DNA of 64,000 bases from Saprospiraceae bacterium (GTDB lineage: Bacteria; Bacteroidota; Bacteroidia; Chitinophagales; Saprospiraceae). The stretch is from positions 806,001 through 870,000 of the forward strand of contig JADKGI010000001.1 in the NCBI GenBank assembly GCA_016722285.1, read 5' to 3'. The translations under genes and the position numbers were made by a program. Positions 51,662-60,998 of this stretch are shown here, in pieces. Position 1 is the stretch's first letter. Each line of letters starts with the position of its first letter. Below the pieces are notes generated by a model, which saw only the letters and a program-made list of their open reading frames with translations, was not told the origin of the DNA and did no database searches.

Positions 51662-53941
51662 TTATAAAATTTTAACTCTGTTAAAAGCAATATAGCAGCC
51701 GTTATTAGCATCTGTTACCACCACGTAATATTCTCCTTTTGGTAATGTTCCGGCAGTATTTACCGCCAAAAGGTCATTACTGAGGTCTTCAATTTTGAAT
51801 ATTTTAATATCTCCCACTTTACAATCCGAACATTGAGCAGCCATACTGACTGTTATATTTATTTTCCCGTCATTGCAGGTACCACATGAGGTATTTACCA
51901 CCGTTGTGACCAGTCCCTGCACAAGCTGAGGTAACTTAATTTGTTTAGATGCAGAACATTGATTGTCTCTAATTAATATTCCAAGATTAAATCCGGTCTT
52001 AAAGATATCAATTGAAATTGGGAAAGTCAGCTGATTGCTATTAACTGTACCGATAGAAGTTATCTGGCCTGAAGTAAAAGGCGAACTGGAAATGTTGTAG
52101 ATATTTTTACTACAGCCAGAGGGACTGTCGGCAATTAATAACGGGCTGGATAAGTCTGCACATGCGAAGTCAGTACAACCGGCTGCATCTGTAATTGTTA
52201 CGCAATATTTTCCCAGTGCTGCAGGTTTAAATTCTTTGACGGAGCTTCCGTCAGACCATTTATATGTTACCGGCAAGGTTCCGCCTCTGAAGTAAGCATA
52301 TAATATTCCTTTTTCACAACTTGATTCAATCCCGGCTACGAGTTTTCCTCCTACCTGCTTACAAAATACTTTTTCACACTTGGTGGCTATATCAGTGACT
52401 GTCACACAATAGGTTCTTGCATCGAGAGTGGAATCCTGGGTGGACAATGTTACTGTTTTGGTTGTTGTGTTATTGAAATCCCATTTATAACTATAATTTC
52501 CGCTGCCTCCGGCAATATTGGCTGTGATAACTTTATCGCAATCGTAAGTGATGTCGGCTTTCAGGTCACAGGTAGTAGCACACACATCTAATATCAAGTT
52601 CTGAGCATTTGCTGAGGTAACAACAACTGACTGACTGGTCTCGGATGAAATGTTATTATAGCCAAAAATGTTTATCGGTATGATATCCCCACACAAAAAG
52701 TGTGTAAGGTCCGCACCAAAACTACCATCAGGTTCGGATTTATATACAAGAGTAGCATCTTTTATTTTTACAACCAAAATGCCATTAGATACCGGAGTGC
52801 TATTGCATGTTAGTTTTCCTTTTATTTTGAAAGGACTGACAGATTTGACTATGATGTTATCCAGTATGGTTTTATTTTCAAAAGGTCCGACAGTGACTTC
52901 GGTGATATCAGTTTTGCACGCTGTGTGATAGACTTTGATTTTCAGTTTCTTTCCTTTTGGCATTTTACCACAAAATTCACCCTGGCTATTTGTCACACCG
53001 AAAGATGATCCCATACCATCCGTTTCAACTTTGACAGTAATGTTGATAGCCGGCTCACCGTTTTCATATACTACCTTGCCACAAATATCTACGATTGGAA
53101 ACTTTGCATCTACATTCCAGAAACTAAAGTGACTTACTTCAGCGATGTAATTACCACCAGAAAGTATTGCTTTACCCTCTTCTTTCCATCGGCCCTTGAT
53201 TTCATCAAACGACCACAGTGGAATCTCATTCGCCCCTGACGTTAAGATGGCCGGAAATTGGATGCCAACTTTTTTTCCATTTTTTATGTACAACTTATTT
53301 CCACCATTGTCTCTCAGTTCCACACCAATCATCCCCATAGTACCCAGAACCATAGTGTTTTCATCCGTGCCGTCACCTATCAATCCTCCGGGCATAACAT
53401 TGCTGATTTCCCGGTCATTCGGATTTAGATACTTGGCAAAAACTCCAATAGTTCCATTAAATGAATTGCCCTGACTGTCAGCAAAGGCATCGGAAGGAAA
53501 AATAATTTTACCTCCTCCGGAGATGTTTACTGTTCCACCAGATTTGCTATCGATTGGTGTACTTTTATCAAGTGCCAATATTTTTACATACGAATAAGTA
53601 GTAGATTTGTCAGCAGGATATACATAATCTGAGGCATGAAAATAGCCTGATTTTGATATTCTGATATAGGTGCCTTGCTGATCCATTCTGGTGTTTTCAA
53701 AGGTAAAAACCCCAAACTTATTTGTTATAGCAGACCCGCTGTATATGGTTACACTTGCATCACTAACGGGTTGATTATTTTCGTCATACACGTAGCCTAT
53801 GATGGACCCTGTGATCTCCTTTACCACTAATGGTGTAAAAACTGACGTGACTTCAGATGAAGATGTTTCTAAATCCTTATGACAAGATACCAGTGCAAAA
53901 ATGCAAACTATCCATGTCGTGTATTTTCTTTTAAAGAACAT
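51662..53941 (-). CDS. Large surface lipoprotein with CarboxypepD_reg-like and Ig-like modules
   Basis: 759-residue exported lipoprotein with signal ending LVSC (lipidated Cys20). Residues about 40-110 form a carboxypeptidase-regulatory-like fold (GSIIGYVYDENNQPVSDASVTIY, NKFGVFTFENT), repeated around 285-345 (DICGKVVYENGEPAINITVKV) and 375-430. Between them is a segment (GGGKIIFPSDAFADSQGN ... GRWKEEGKAIL) found in Bacteroidota surface proteins. The C-terminal third has PKD-like repeats with GNYSYKWDFNN, YCVTVTD and VTYKWSDGS, related in style to the giant repeat protein. No T9SS sorting domain is visible. It is first in the operon with the sigma factor and could be an extracellular sensor or adhesive structure; this is inference. 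Confidence 0.78.
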   Translation of the reverse strand: MFFKRKYTTWIVCIFALVSCHKDLETSSSEVTSVFTPLVVKEITGSIIGYVYDENNQPVSDASVTIYSGSAITNKFGVFTFENTRMDQQGTYIRISKSGYFHASDYVYPADKSTTYSYVKILALDKSTPIDSKSGGTVNISGGGKIIFPSDAFADSQGNSFNGTIGVFAKYLNPNDREISNVMPGGLIGDGTDENTMVLGTMGMIGVELRDNGGNKLYIKNGKKVGIQFPAILTSGANEIPLWSFDEIKGRWKEEGKAILSGGNYIAEVSHFSFWNVDAKFPIVDICGKVVYENGEPAINITVKVETDGMGSSFGVTNSQGEFCGKMPKGKKLKIKVYHTACKTDITEVTVGPFENKTILDNIIVKSVSPFKIKGKLTCNSTPVSNGILVVKIKDATLVYKSEPDGSFGADLTHFLCGDIIPINIFGYNNISSETSQSVVVTSANAQNLILDVCATTCDLKADITYDCDKVITANIAGGSGNYSYKWDFNNTTTKTVTLSTQDSTLDARTYCVTVTDIATKCEKVFCKQVGGKLVAGIESSCEKGILYAYFRGGTLPVTYKWSDGSSVKEFKPAALGKYCVTITDAAGCTDFACADLSSPLLIADSPSGCSKNIYNISSSPFTSGQITSIGTVNSNQLTFPISIDIFKTGFNLGILIRDNQCSASKQIKLPQLVQGLVTTVVNTSCGTCNDGKINITVSMAAQCSDCKVGDIKIFKIEDLSNDLLAVNTAGTLPKGEYYVVVTDANNGCYIAFNRVKIL

Positions 53942-54060
53942 TTCTTTTGGATTTCAAATTAAAAATATGGTTTTTTAAGCAAAAAAAACAAGCTTATACC
54001 AATTAAGAAAGAAATCAAACATAAAACGCTCCCTCGTACTAAAAAATTATACAAAAAAAA

Positions 54061-54095
54061 AGGAGAAGATATTTTATTTATCTCCTCCCTTTGGT
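54061..54095 (-). terminator. Hairpin terminator after the PA-domain protein gene
   Basis: Imperfect inverted repeat aggagaagata (54061-54071) / tatctcctcc (54079-54088), next to A8 at 54053-54060 on the plus strand, which gives a T-run on the minus strand. It lies between the stop at 54134 and the lipoprotein gene start. Confidence 0.6.
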
Positions 54096-54133
54096 ATTTT
54101 ATAAGTCAGAATTGGGTCAGATCAAACTAACCG

Positions 54134-56546
54134 CTATTTTTGAACTATAACTTTTCTTGAAATTACACCATGGTCCGTGTTGATGAGGGCATTATATGAT
54201 CCCGATACAATATTGGTCAGGTCCATTTTCAATCTCGAATCCTGTACATTACTGAAACTTGAAGAAGTAACCACTTTGCCATCTACAGAAATCAGATCTA
54301 CCCGTACATTTTGAGAAACCTTCTCCAACTTTACATCAAGAAATAACTCAGAAGAAGCCGGATTCGGAAATATGCTTGCTTCGCCTTTTTCTGCAATATC
54401 ATAAGTAGATGATTTCAGTACGACGTCCATTTCAATATACGCCATTGACCAGGCTCCTAAAGCTTCACTTCCGGTTCTGACATATGCTCTGTTTCTGATA
54501 TCTTCGTATGTATTATTAAGGCCTGCTCTGCTCCAGTATGAACCACATATTCTATTTATTTTGAGTGTATCAAAAGCGAGATTAGCCGGTGCTGGGTAAA
54601 TCGATCTGTCATATATATCTGTCTCACTACCACTATATTGCAAAAATTTATATCTGGGCGCAGATGGCTCTGTAGGAGCTGCATGTATTGTCAAAAAATA
54701 GTTTGTATTGTCTTTTAATGCAACCCTTGTCTCGTTTTCAGATGGGCCGCCTTCGCTGTTTGGCACATAAATCGGAAGTTGAATATTCCTGTAATCTGTT
54801 AGATTCTCAAGAAATACAGAACCCGTCCCCACCAGAGTTCTTGAATTAGGCGTTGAAATTCCGTTTAAATCTTTAACTCATACAAATCAGCAAAAACATA
54901 GCCTGTACCATCCACTTCGGCTTTAGTATTGTCTAATCCAAATCTTACATTTGAGACAGTATAACCAGTTCCTTTCTTGACATAATAGACATTTCCGGCT
55001 GAATAATATTTAGTAATATCATTTATCACCCAACTATCTGCAATATCTTCCATATAAGCAACACCTATCTCCGATTCTGGCCAGATATTACCAAATGTTT
55101 TATCCGTAATATAAAACTCAAAATCCTCATTATTATTGGTATTAGTGCCTGTCGTCTCATCAGGTGAGCTGATAATATAAGACCCCGTATATCTACCTGG
55201 TACCGCTGGTGGAGTATAAGTTTGAGCAAATGGTTTATTTTCGACCAAAGAGTCACCTGGTACTAATCCGTAACTATTAATCAAAGTTGAAATTACATTG
55301 CCTGCTTCGTTTTTAAATTCTACTTTTAGTGAGGTACCACTTGCAGATGCATTTCCGATATTCTCAATGTCTGCCAATAAAGGAATTTCAGATACCTGGT
55401 CTTTAGGTACTCTTAGTGATGGCGAAACTGCATACCAGTTTGTATTCACCCTGATATCTACGATTTTTTTATCAGAGAAGATGACATCATCCAGAAGAAA
55501 ATAATAAAAATCTCCCGAGACACTAAATCTTACTCTACAGTTCTGTTTATTTGCAAGCTCTGGAGCCGGATATGAAACAACTTCTGATACTGCTGATGTG
55601 TTTATGCCGTTTTTTGTTTCTATGATTCTTGGTGCAGACCAGTTTGTACCATCAAAAAAAGATATCTGAGCATTACCGTTTAGCCGATTATGAAGCATGG
55701 TAAACTGAACTAGTACGTTATTTTTTCCAGTACAATTGATAGGTGGAGAAATTAGTGATGAAGAGTATCTATTTAATGGCGTATTGAAATTTGGGTTATC
55801 CGCAAATTGCAAATCCCATAAATCAATTGCAGCTGCACCATTACATTTAGTTTTGGATGCAATATCATTTGATGAAAATAAGAAGAGAGAATTTGGGTTT
55901 CCTGTTTCAGAATGATACCATGTAGTCCTTGTGTTTAAAGCTGGGTCAGCATTGTCAACTATCCAACCATTCAGACCATTGTTAAAATCGCCCTGACCAG
56001 GTACATTTCCATAAAAAACGTCCGCATCGTAAGTAGCCGGACATGTTACAGGCTTATTCAATAGTTCCACACTCATTGTTCCTGTCAAAACATTGGTTCG
56101 AATCTTTTGACAATCAGCGTTAGACATCAGATAGGCATTTATTTTTAATTTTGCACCTTCGCCTAAAACACCTGAGCTTATTACACCTGCTGATGAACCA
56201 GTAGCTGTATTACATATTACAACAGCAATAGCTCCTTTCATTTCAGCTCTTAAAGCCTTTTCACTTAAACCACAAGTACCTCTGTCAATAAACGAAATTT
56301 TTCCGGTTAAGTCATTTAATATGTTAGTGCAGGCATCTGTCTTTGGGTCAACACCATCATCAACAAATGCGGTCAATGCTGATTTAGGAGTTGATTTTGG
56401 CGGGCCCCAGTTGAATCGCTGAATACTATATTCACCAGCTATTCCGATAGGATCTGTTATTTTTAAAGTATTAATTTGGCCTGAAATATCGTGAATCAAA
56501 AAACCAATAAAGTCAACACTATACCTTGCGTCAAAAATCTTTTCAT
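54134..56546 (-). CDS. Secreted PA-domain protein with T9SS sorting domain, two frameshifts
   Basis: Exported protein (804 residues restored). The native start is ATG 56546 (signal MKRFLTQGIVLTLLVFLI); a T6 run near 56505-56510 must be read as T7 to join it to IHDISGQINTLKITDP. A PA domain follows (FIDRGTCGLSEKALRAEMKG), then a jelly-roll-like part (FFDGTNWSAPRIIETKNG, CRVRFSVSGDFYYFLLDDV) and a CARDB-like Ig domain (EIPLLADIENIGNASASGTS). A second shift near 54850 (AAA to AAAA) joins ADLYELK to DLNGISTPNSRTLVG. The C-terminus is a sorting domain (ASIFPNPASSELFLDV ... VIVQK). No peptidase catalytic motif is visible, so enzymatic activity is not claimed. Confidence 0.83.
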
Positions 56547-56769
56547 AACTTATTCATTTAGATTATATTAATTTAAAATAATTTGCAAAATGTAAAAGTA
56601 ATGTTTTCATGGAAAACAAAATCCCACTTTTAAAAAAATTTCAAAATTTTAACACAATTCTCAAAAAAAATTGACTCAATAATGACAATAATTACATACC
56701 TTATTCATTCAACTTAATCCAAAATTATGGGAAATACTTATATTTGATTTTAATTCAAAAAATAAAAAA

Positions 56770-56799
56770 AGAAAGTAATGTGACTAAACTTCACTTTCT
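56770..56799 (-). terminator. Terminator overlapping the end of the heptose kinase gene
   Basis: agaaagt (56770-56776) pairs with actttct (56793-56799). On the minus strand the hairpin is followed by ttttttt at 56763-56769. The stem includes the last codons of the kinase gene. Confidence 0.6.
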
Positions 56800-57761
56800 A
56801 ACTCTCTTTGAATACTGTCCTTATTAAGTACAGCTACTCCCGGTATTTCACAAACTTGACCTCCGGCTATATTAGCAACTTTTGCTATAGCGGATAAATC
56901 CATCCCCTTCAAATAGCAAACTGATACTATACTTATGACAGAATCTCCCGCACCGCATACATCAGTTATGACTCTTGGTGATGTTGCATATTTTATCCCT
57001 GTTAAATCTTTCTGAATGAAAATACCTTCTTTACCAAGGGTAATGATGGTGACTTTATTTTGAAGTTTCGATTCAATAATGGTGGCAATCTCTTGATAAT
57101 TATTATTAAAGTTCCCGACAGCCTGTCTTACTTCCTTTTTATTGGGCTTGAAAACAGTGCACCCCTTATAGGCAAAAAAGTTTTTTTCTTTCGGGTCAAC
57201 GAATGAAAAAATATTATGCTCCTTACATAAGCTGATAATGTCCCTGATAAGTTGTTCAGTCAGAAGTCCTTTGTTGTAATCCTGGAGGATAATACCATCT
57301 ACTTTATTCTTCGCTATTAAGTCTTTTAACTTGTTTACCAAATCACCCTCAACAGTGCTGTTGATATCTTCTTTGTCTTCATGATCGATTCTCAACATTT
57401 GCTGATTGACTGCAATGACTCTGGTTTTAACTGTCGTCTTACGTCCCCTTACTTTGACAATTTTTTGATGTATTCTATCGGATTGGGAGCACAAATCTAT
57501 CAGGAGCTCTCCTTCTGCATCGTCTCCGACTATGGAAATCAGGGTCACCTTTACCCCCAATGCGAGCAGATTCATTGCCACATTTGCAGCTCCGCCAGGT
57601 CTGTTTTCAATCGTTTCCATATCCAGCACAGGTACCGGAGCTTCCGGCGAAATACGCCTCACAACTCCTGATATATATCTGTCGGTCATGATATCCCCAA
57701 TCACCACTATATGAAGGTTGCTGAAATCGGGCAAAACAATCGGATTATTATCTTCCATCAT
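56784..57761 (-). CDS. rfaE1: D-glycero-beta-D-manno-heptose-7-phosphate kinase (RfaE1/HldA type)
   Basis: PfkB-family sugar kinase that phosphorylates heptose 7-phosphate for ADP-heptose and LPS core synthesis. The 325-residue protein has VVIGDIMTDRYISG, PEAPVPVLDMETIENRPGG, GGAANVAMNLLALG, FVDPKEKNFFAYKG and the catalytic DVCGAGDSVISI motif. Only the kinase half of HldE is present; no adenylyltransferase domain follows. The gene starts 18 bases after waaA and also has its own -7 element directly before the ATG pair (57761/57758). Confidence 0.9.
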   Translation of the reverse strand: MMEDNNPIVLPDFSNLHIVVIGDIMTDRYISGVVRRISPEAPVPVLDMETIENRPGGAANVAMNLLALGVKVTLISIVGDDAEGELLIDLCSQSDRIHQKIVKVRGRKTTVKTRVIAVNQQMLRIDHEDKEDINSTVEGDLVNKLKDLIAKNKVDGIILQDYNKGLLTEQLIRDIISLCKEHNIFSFVDPKEKNFFAYKGCTVFKPNKKEVRQAVGNFNNNYQEIATIIESKLQNKVTIITLGKEGIFIQKDLTGIKYATSPRVITDVCGAGDSVISIVSVCYLKGMDLSAIAKVANIAGGQVCEIPGVAVLNKDSIQRELESEV

Positions 57762-57762
57762 A

Positions 57763-57770
57763 CAAAGGTA
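57763..57770 (-). promoter_or_regulatory. -7 promoter element directly in front of the heptose kinase start
   Basis: Minus-strand TACCTTTG ends one base before the first ATG (57761), so transcription from it would start at about the second ATG (57758), giving a leaderless mRNA. No -33 element is evident. Confidence 0.5.
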
Positions 57771-57779
57771 CGTTTCAGG

Positions 57780-59015
57780 TCAGAGATAAGTATATAAAAA
57801 AGAAGCTGTTTTTTCTGTAGCCCCCATGTTACCGGAAAAAAAATCAGCCGCTTTTTCCGTTATATTTTGATATTCTATGCCTGATTTCTCAAGGTTTGCT
57901 ATAATATGAATCATCTCATTTTGTCTGTTTATGGCAAATGCGATCTTTTCATTACTAAGGATTACAGCTTCATTAAATTTTTTATGTTCAGGACCAAAAA
58001 ATACAGGAATTCCAAATACGGCAGGTTCAAGTATATTGTGTATTCCATTACCAAAACCACCACCTATATAGGCATACTTTGCTACCGCATATAAGCTGCC
58101 AAGCATTCCTATATTATTGATTATAAGTACATTAGAATGCCAATCAGTGTCAGAATAAAGCCATGAATCGCTTGAAATCATGCTGCACAACTTCTTTATA
58201 TTTTGGTTTGAAATATCATGAGGGGCAATGATGTGTATGAAGTCTGGAAATCGTTTTATACTTTTTTCTACAATCTGCATATCAGACTGCCACACACTTC
58301 CATAGACGATTACCGTTTTATTATGGCAGTATTCTTTTATTCTTTTATCTACGATTGGCTCTTTTGATCTTTCTAAGACCCTGTCTATCCTGGTATCGCC
58401 GGTTATCATATGGTTGTTGATCTGGTAATGCTTCAGGGTATCAGACGAATTCTTATCCTGGACAAAAATCATCCTATAATTTTTAAGCAAATCTAAAAAT
58501 GGAGCAAAGAATGGTCTGAAGAAATAATCTTTTTGCCTGAAAACTGCTGATATGAGAAAAGCGGGAATGTCCCTCTCAGTGAGGGACCTGATCAGATTCC
58601 ACCAAAACTCATATTTAACAAATATGACAATCTTGGGATTGAGTTTTGATATGATTTTTTTAGCGTTTTCAGGCATATCCGAAGGCAGATAAAAAATGGT
58701 ATCAGCAAATTCATAACCCTTTTGAAGTTCATAACCGGAAGGCGAAAAAAAGCTAAGTGCTATGTGGGAATCCGGATATTTGACTCTCAGCATTTCTATG
58801 AGTGGTCGCCCCTGTTCAAACTCTCCTAATGAAGCACAATGTATCCAAGTGACCGGACCAGAGCCATGATGAATATTTTCCAACTTTTTCCAGACATCCT
58901 GTCGGCCTTTGTTCAACTTACCGATCTTATCGGAAAAGAAACTACCAATAAAAACATATATATTTCCAATTCTGACAACCCAGGTATAAAGTATGAAAAG
59001 AAGATCGTGCATCAT
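57780..59015 (-). CDS. waaA: 3-deoxy-D-manno-octulosonic acid transferase
   Basis: Adds Kdo to lipid A at the inner membrane. The 411-residue protein begins with a hydrophobic anchor and shows the WaaA signatures WIHCASLGEFEQGRPLIEML, ALSFFSPSGYE, KYEFWWNLIRSL, FLISAVFRQKDYFFRPF and GGGFGNGIHNILEPAVFGIPVFFGP. The length is normal. It lies six bases after the barrel-protein gene and 18 before rfaE1, forming an LPS-core operon. Confidence 0.94.
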   Translation of the reverse strand: MMHDLLFILYTWVVRIGNIYVFIGSFFSDKIGKLNKGRQDVWKKLENIHHGSGPVTWIHCASLGEFEQGRPLIEMLRVKYPDSHIALSFFSPSGYELQKGYEFADTIFYLPSDMPENAKKIISKLNPKIVIFVKYEFWWNLIRSLTERDIPAFLISAVFRQKDYFFRPFFAPFLDLLKNYRMIFVQDKNSSDTLKHYQINNHMITGDTRIDRVLERSKEPIVDKRIKEYCHNKTVIVYGSVWQSDMQIVEKSIKRFPDFIHIIAPHDISNQNIKKLCSMISSDSWLYSDTDWHSNVLIINNIGMLGSLYAVAKYAYIGGGFGNGIHNILEPAVFGIPVFFGPEHKKFNEAVILSNEKIAFAINRQNEMIHIIANLEKSGIEYQNITEKAADFFSGNMGATEKTASFLYTYL

Positions 59016-59021
59016 AAAAAA

Positions 59022-59780
59022 TTAATAATAGATAGCAGCCTCACTTCCACCATGATAAAAAGGAAGATTCCAGACAATTCTGATACCAAACATTAAATCC
59101 AGTCGTGATGGGATTGAAGCAAGACCTGTATCAAAATTGAAAGCCCTCACTTCTGAAGTAAACCCCTGGATAAAATCAAACATAAATTCAAAATTTAACC
59201 TTCGGTCATGGCTAAGGTGCTTATATCCTATAGACTCCTTTAAAGAAAATCCACGGGTAAGCCTGTCATAACCAATGTGTCTGCCGGCTCTGATTTGAGC
59301 CACTGAATTCCTTTCATCAGCAAATCTGATATGGTGCTGCAATATTCCCGCATGTAAATTAAATTTAATTCCTGATCTGGATTCTCTATTAAATTGAATC
59401 AACCGACCTATTCCAGCCCCAATAAAAATGCCCCTCTGCCTCAAAAATACATCTGCTATCTGATTATCATCTCCGAGAATCACTCCTGTCGAAGTTCGGA
59501 ATGGTGCCAAAACGTCTTCCTTTACATTCGCACCAAAAATAAATAATAGTTCACTCCCAAAAATCCAATTGGCAGATGTGATATACTCACCTTGCAGTGT
59601 AAAATTAAGATTGCTCCCATACCTGATACTAAGATCACCTCCTGGAAGGTCAGCACCCATACCAAATCCAAATGAAGTAATTGAGCTATTTATATATTTT
59701 GTCGAGTCAACCTGAGCATTGATTTGGGAAAAGCCAAAAATTGCGCTGAAAAATAAAAGAAATATCTTGCCCAAGTTCAT
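59022..59780 (-). CDS. Putative outer-membrane beta-barrel protein in the LPS-core operon
   Basis: 252-residue exported protein with signal peptide ending near SQINAQ. The rest has amphipathic strands with aromatic girdle residues (ITSFGFGMGADLPGGDLSIRYG, SGIKFNLHAGILQHHIRF, LNFEFMFDFIQGFTSEVRAF) and ends RIVWNLPFYHGGSEAAIYY. It shares the short gap (six bases) and strand with waaA. The HLSHDRRLNFEF segment contains conserved-looking His residues, but I cannot assign it with confidence to a lipid A-modifying family. Function unknown; a role in LPS is suggested only by position. Confidence 0.62.
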   Translation of the reverse strand: MNLGKIFLLFFSAIFGFSQINAQVDSTKYINSSITSFGFGMGADLPGGDLSIRYGSNLNFTLQGEYITSANWIFGSELLFIFGANVKEDVLAPFRTSTGVILGDDNQIADVFLRQRGIFIGAGIGRLIQFNRESRSGIKFNLHAGILQHHIRFADERNSVAQIRAGRHIGYDRLTRGFSLKESIGYKHLSHDRRLNFEFMFDFIQGFTSEVRAFNFDTGLASIPSRLDLMFGIRIVWNLPFYHGGSEAAIYY

Positions 59781-59841
59781 TTTGTTTCATTGAAGTGCTA
59801 TAAAATCATACGGATTCATCAATACATTTCTGAAAATCCGA

Positions 59842-59849
59842 CAAAAGTA
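59842..59849 (-). promoter_or_regulatory. -7 promoter element of the LPS-core operon
   Basis: Minus-strand TACTTTTG fits TAnnTTTG, about 62 bases before the barrel-protein ATG at 59780. It lies between the DUF4833-like gene stop (59879) and the operon. Confidence 0.5.
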
Positions 59850-59878
59850 TGAATTATTGGCAAGGATATAAATAATAA

Positions 59879-60410
59879 TCAGGGTAAACAAAGTTTTTCG
59901 TAGAATGGAAGTTGCGTGGAGCTGTCTTTACCAAAAAATTCAACAAATTTGACCTGAGGAAAAACGCCTAAATCTTCTGCATAAATATAAATAAACGAAA
60001 TCTCAACAGTTTTAGAACCAAATCTACTGAATACTCTGAAATGCTTTTTATTCTCTTTTGCAAGGTAAAAAATTCATTTGGTCATATGAAACAAACCTGA
60101 ATTCTATTAATTCATTGCTGATGACTCTATGATGGTACCCATATGCCAGTTTTTTCTGTATATAATTGAGTTCTTTTACAGTAGTATTTCTGTTTTCATC
60201 AAAATACATCCAACTTATCTTAATGGGATCGTTCAGATTTAAAATTTCTCCGGGCAAATGATTCAATTCATAGATGACTGTGTTGATGTTTTGATTTCGT
60301 TGTATAAAAAACAATAACTCAGGGTATGGCTCAATCACCGGGTAATCCGCAGGCCTGCCTTCCTGGCCATGAACGAGAGAATCATATTGTTCGGATTGTG
60401 TAAAAAACAT
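59879..60410 (-). CDS. DUF4833-like protein, one frameshift
   Basis: Small protein resembling the DUF4833 family. The readable part contains LLFFIQRNQNINTVIYELNH, PIKISWMYFDENRN and NYIQKKLAYGYHHRV, then stops at 60048. Reading the A6 run 60067-60072 (plus strand) as A5 continues it with YLAKENKKHFRVFSRFGSK and EFFGKDSSTQLPFYEKLCLP to a stop at 59879-59881, giving 176 residues, the expected size. It has no signal peptide in the start used (ATG 60410), and function is unknown. It might be cotranscribed with the LPS-core genes, but a -7 element lies between. Confidence 0.7.
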
Positions 60411-60947
60411 GTGTAGTAAATTGTGATGTAAATATAGGGTATTTTTGATTAAAGATTCCTATTTTGGCAATTTCGGCCGTTTTTATTCCACGGAGATAAT
60501 ATCAGAATTTTATATCTCTTCAGACAAAAATTTTAGTAAGGTTGCTTTTGAACTCTATTCAAGATAAATAATAACTGACTAAAAGGAAAAATAAAAAAGG
60601 TTTGATACTCATTGAAATGAAAATTTTGTCTGTATTAGTATATTGGATAAAGAAAAGGTGGCGCATTAAGCTTAATTTCACCTAAATATTGAGTTCAATC
60701 CGAAAAGACAAACGTAAAGAAATGCCACAAGGCCGCAAAGACTCGAAGGTTCACAAAGGATTTAATATCAACTATTTAAAAATTCCAAATTCTTTTTGAC
60801 TCTTAGTGTTTTTGTGCTTTTGTGTCAAAAATAAATTTTTCGGAGCAGACTAAATATTAAGATTGTGTAAATCAATAGATAAAGCAGAAAATAACTGCCA
60901 TAATGCTAATTAACTACCATCTAAGTAAAAAAACCAAAAAGTGTACT
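60411..60947. other. Gene-free region with a degenerate phone-book type repeat
   Basis: About 590 bases between divergent genes hold no supported gene. Around 60705-60840 there is an imperfect inverted arrangement of cacaaag/gcaaagac-like words (gccgcaaagactcgaagg on the left, ctcttagtgtttttgtgc on the right). Such words recur in intergenic repeats of many environmental bacteria, but copy number here is unknown. Confidence 0.35.
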
Positions 60948-60955
60948 TACCTTTG
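60948..60955 (+). promoter_or_regulatory. -7 promoter element of pyrG
   Basis: tacctttg fits the consensus exactly, 43 bases before the pyrG ATG. No matching -33 element at 16 bases was seen. Confidence 0.55.
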
Positions 60956-60998
60956 CATCCCGTAGCATAGAAAACAAAGTTTCTGTCTTCAATATAAC

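Noticed and set aside
60705..60840. Possible tRNA or structured RNA
   Set aside because: The inverted words are loose and low-complexity; no cloverleaf or conserved RNA core can be drawn.
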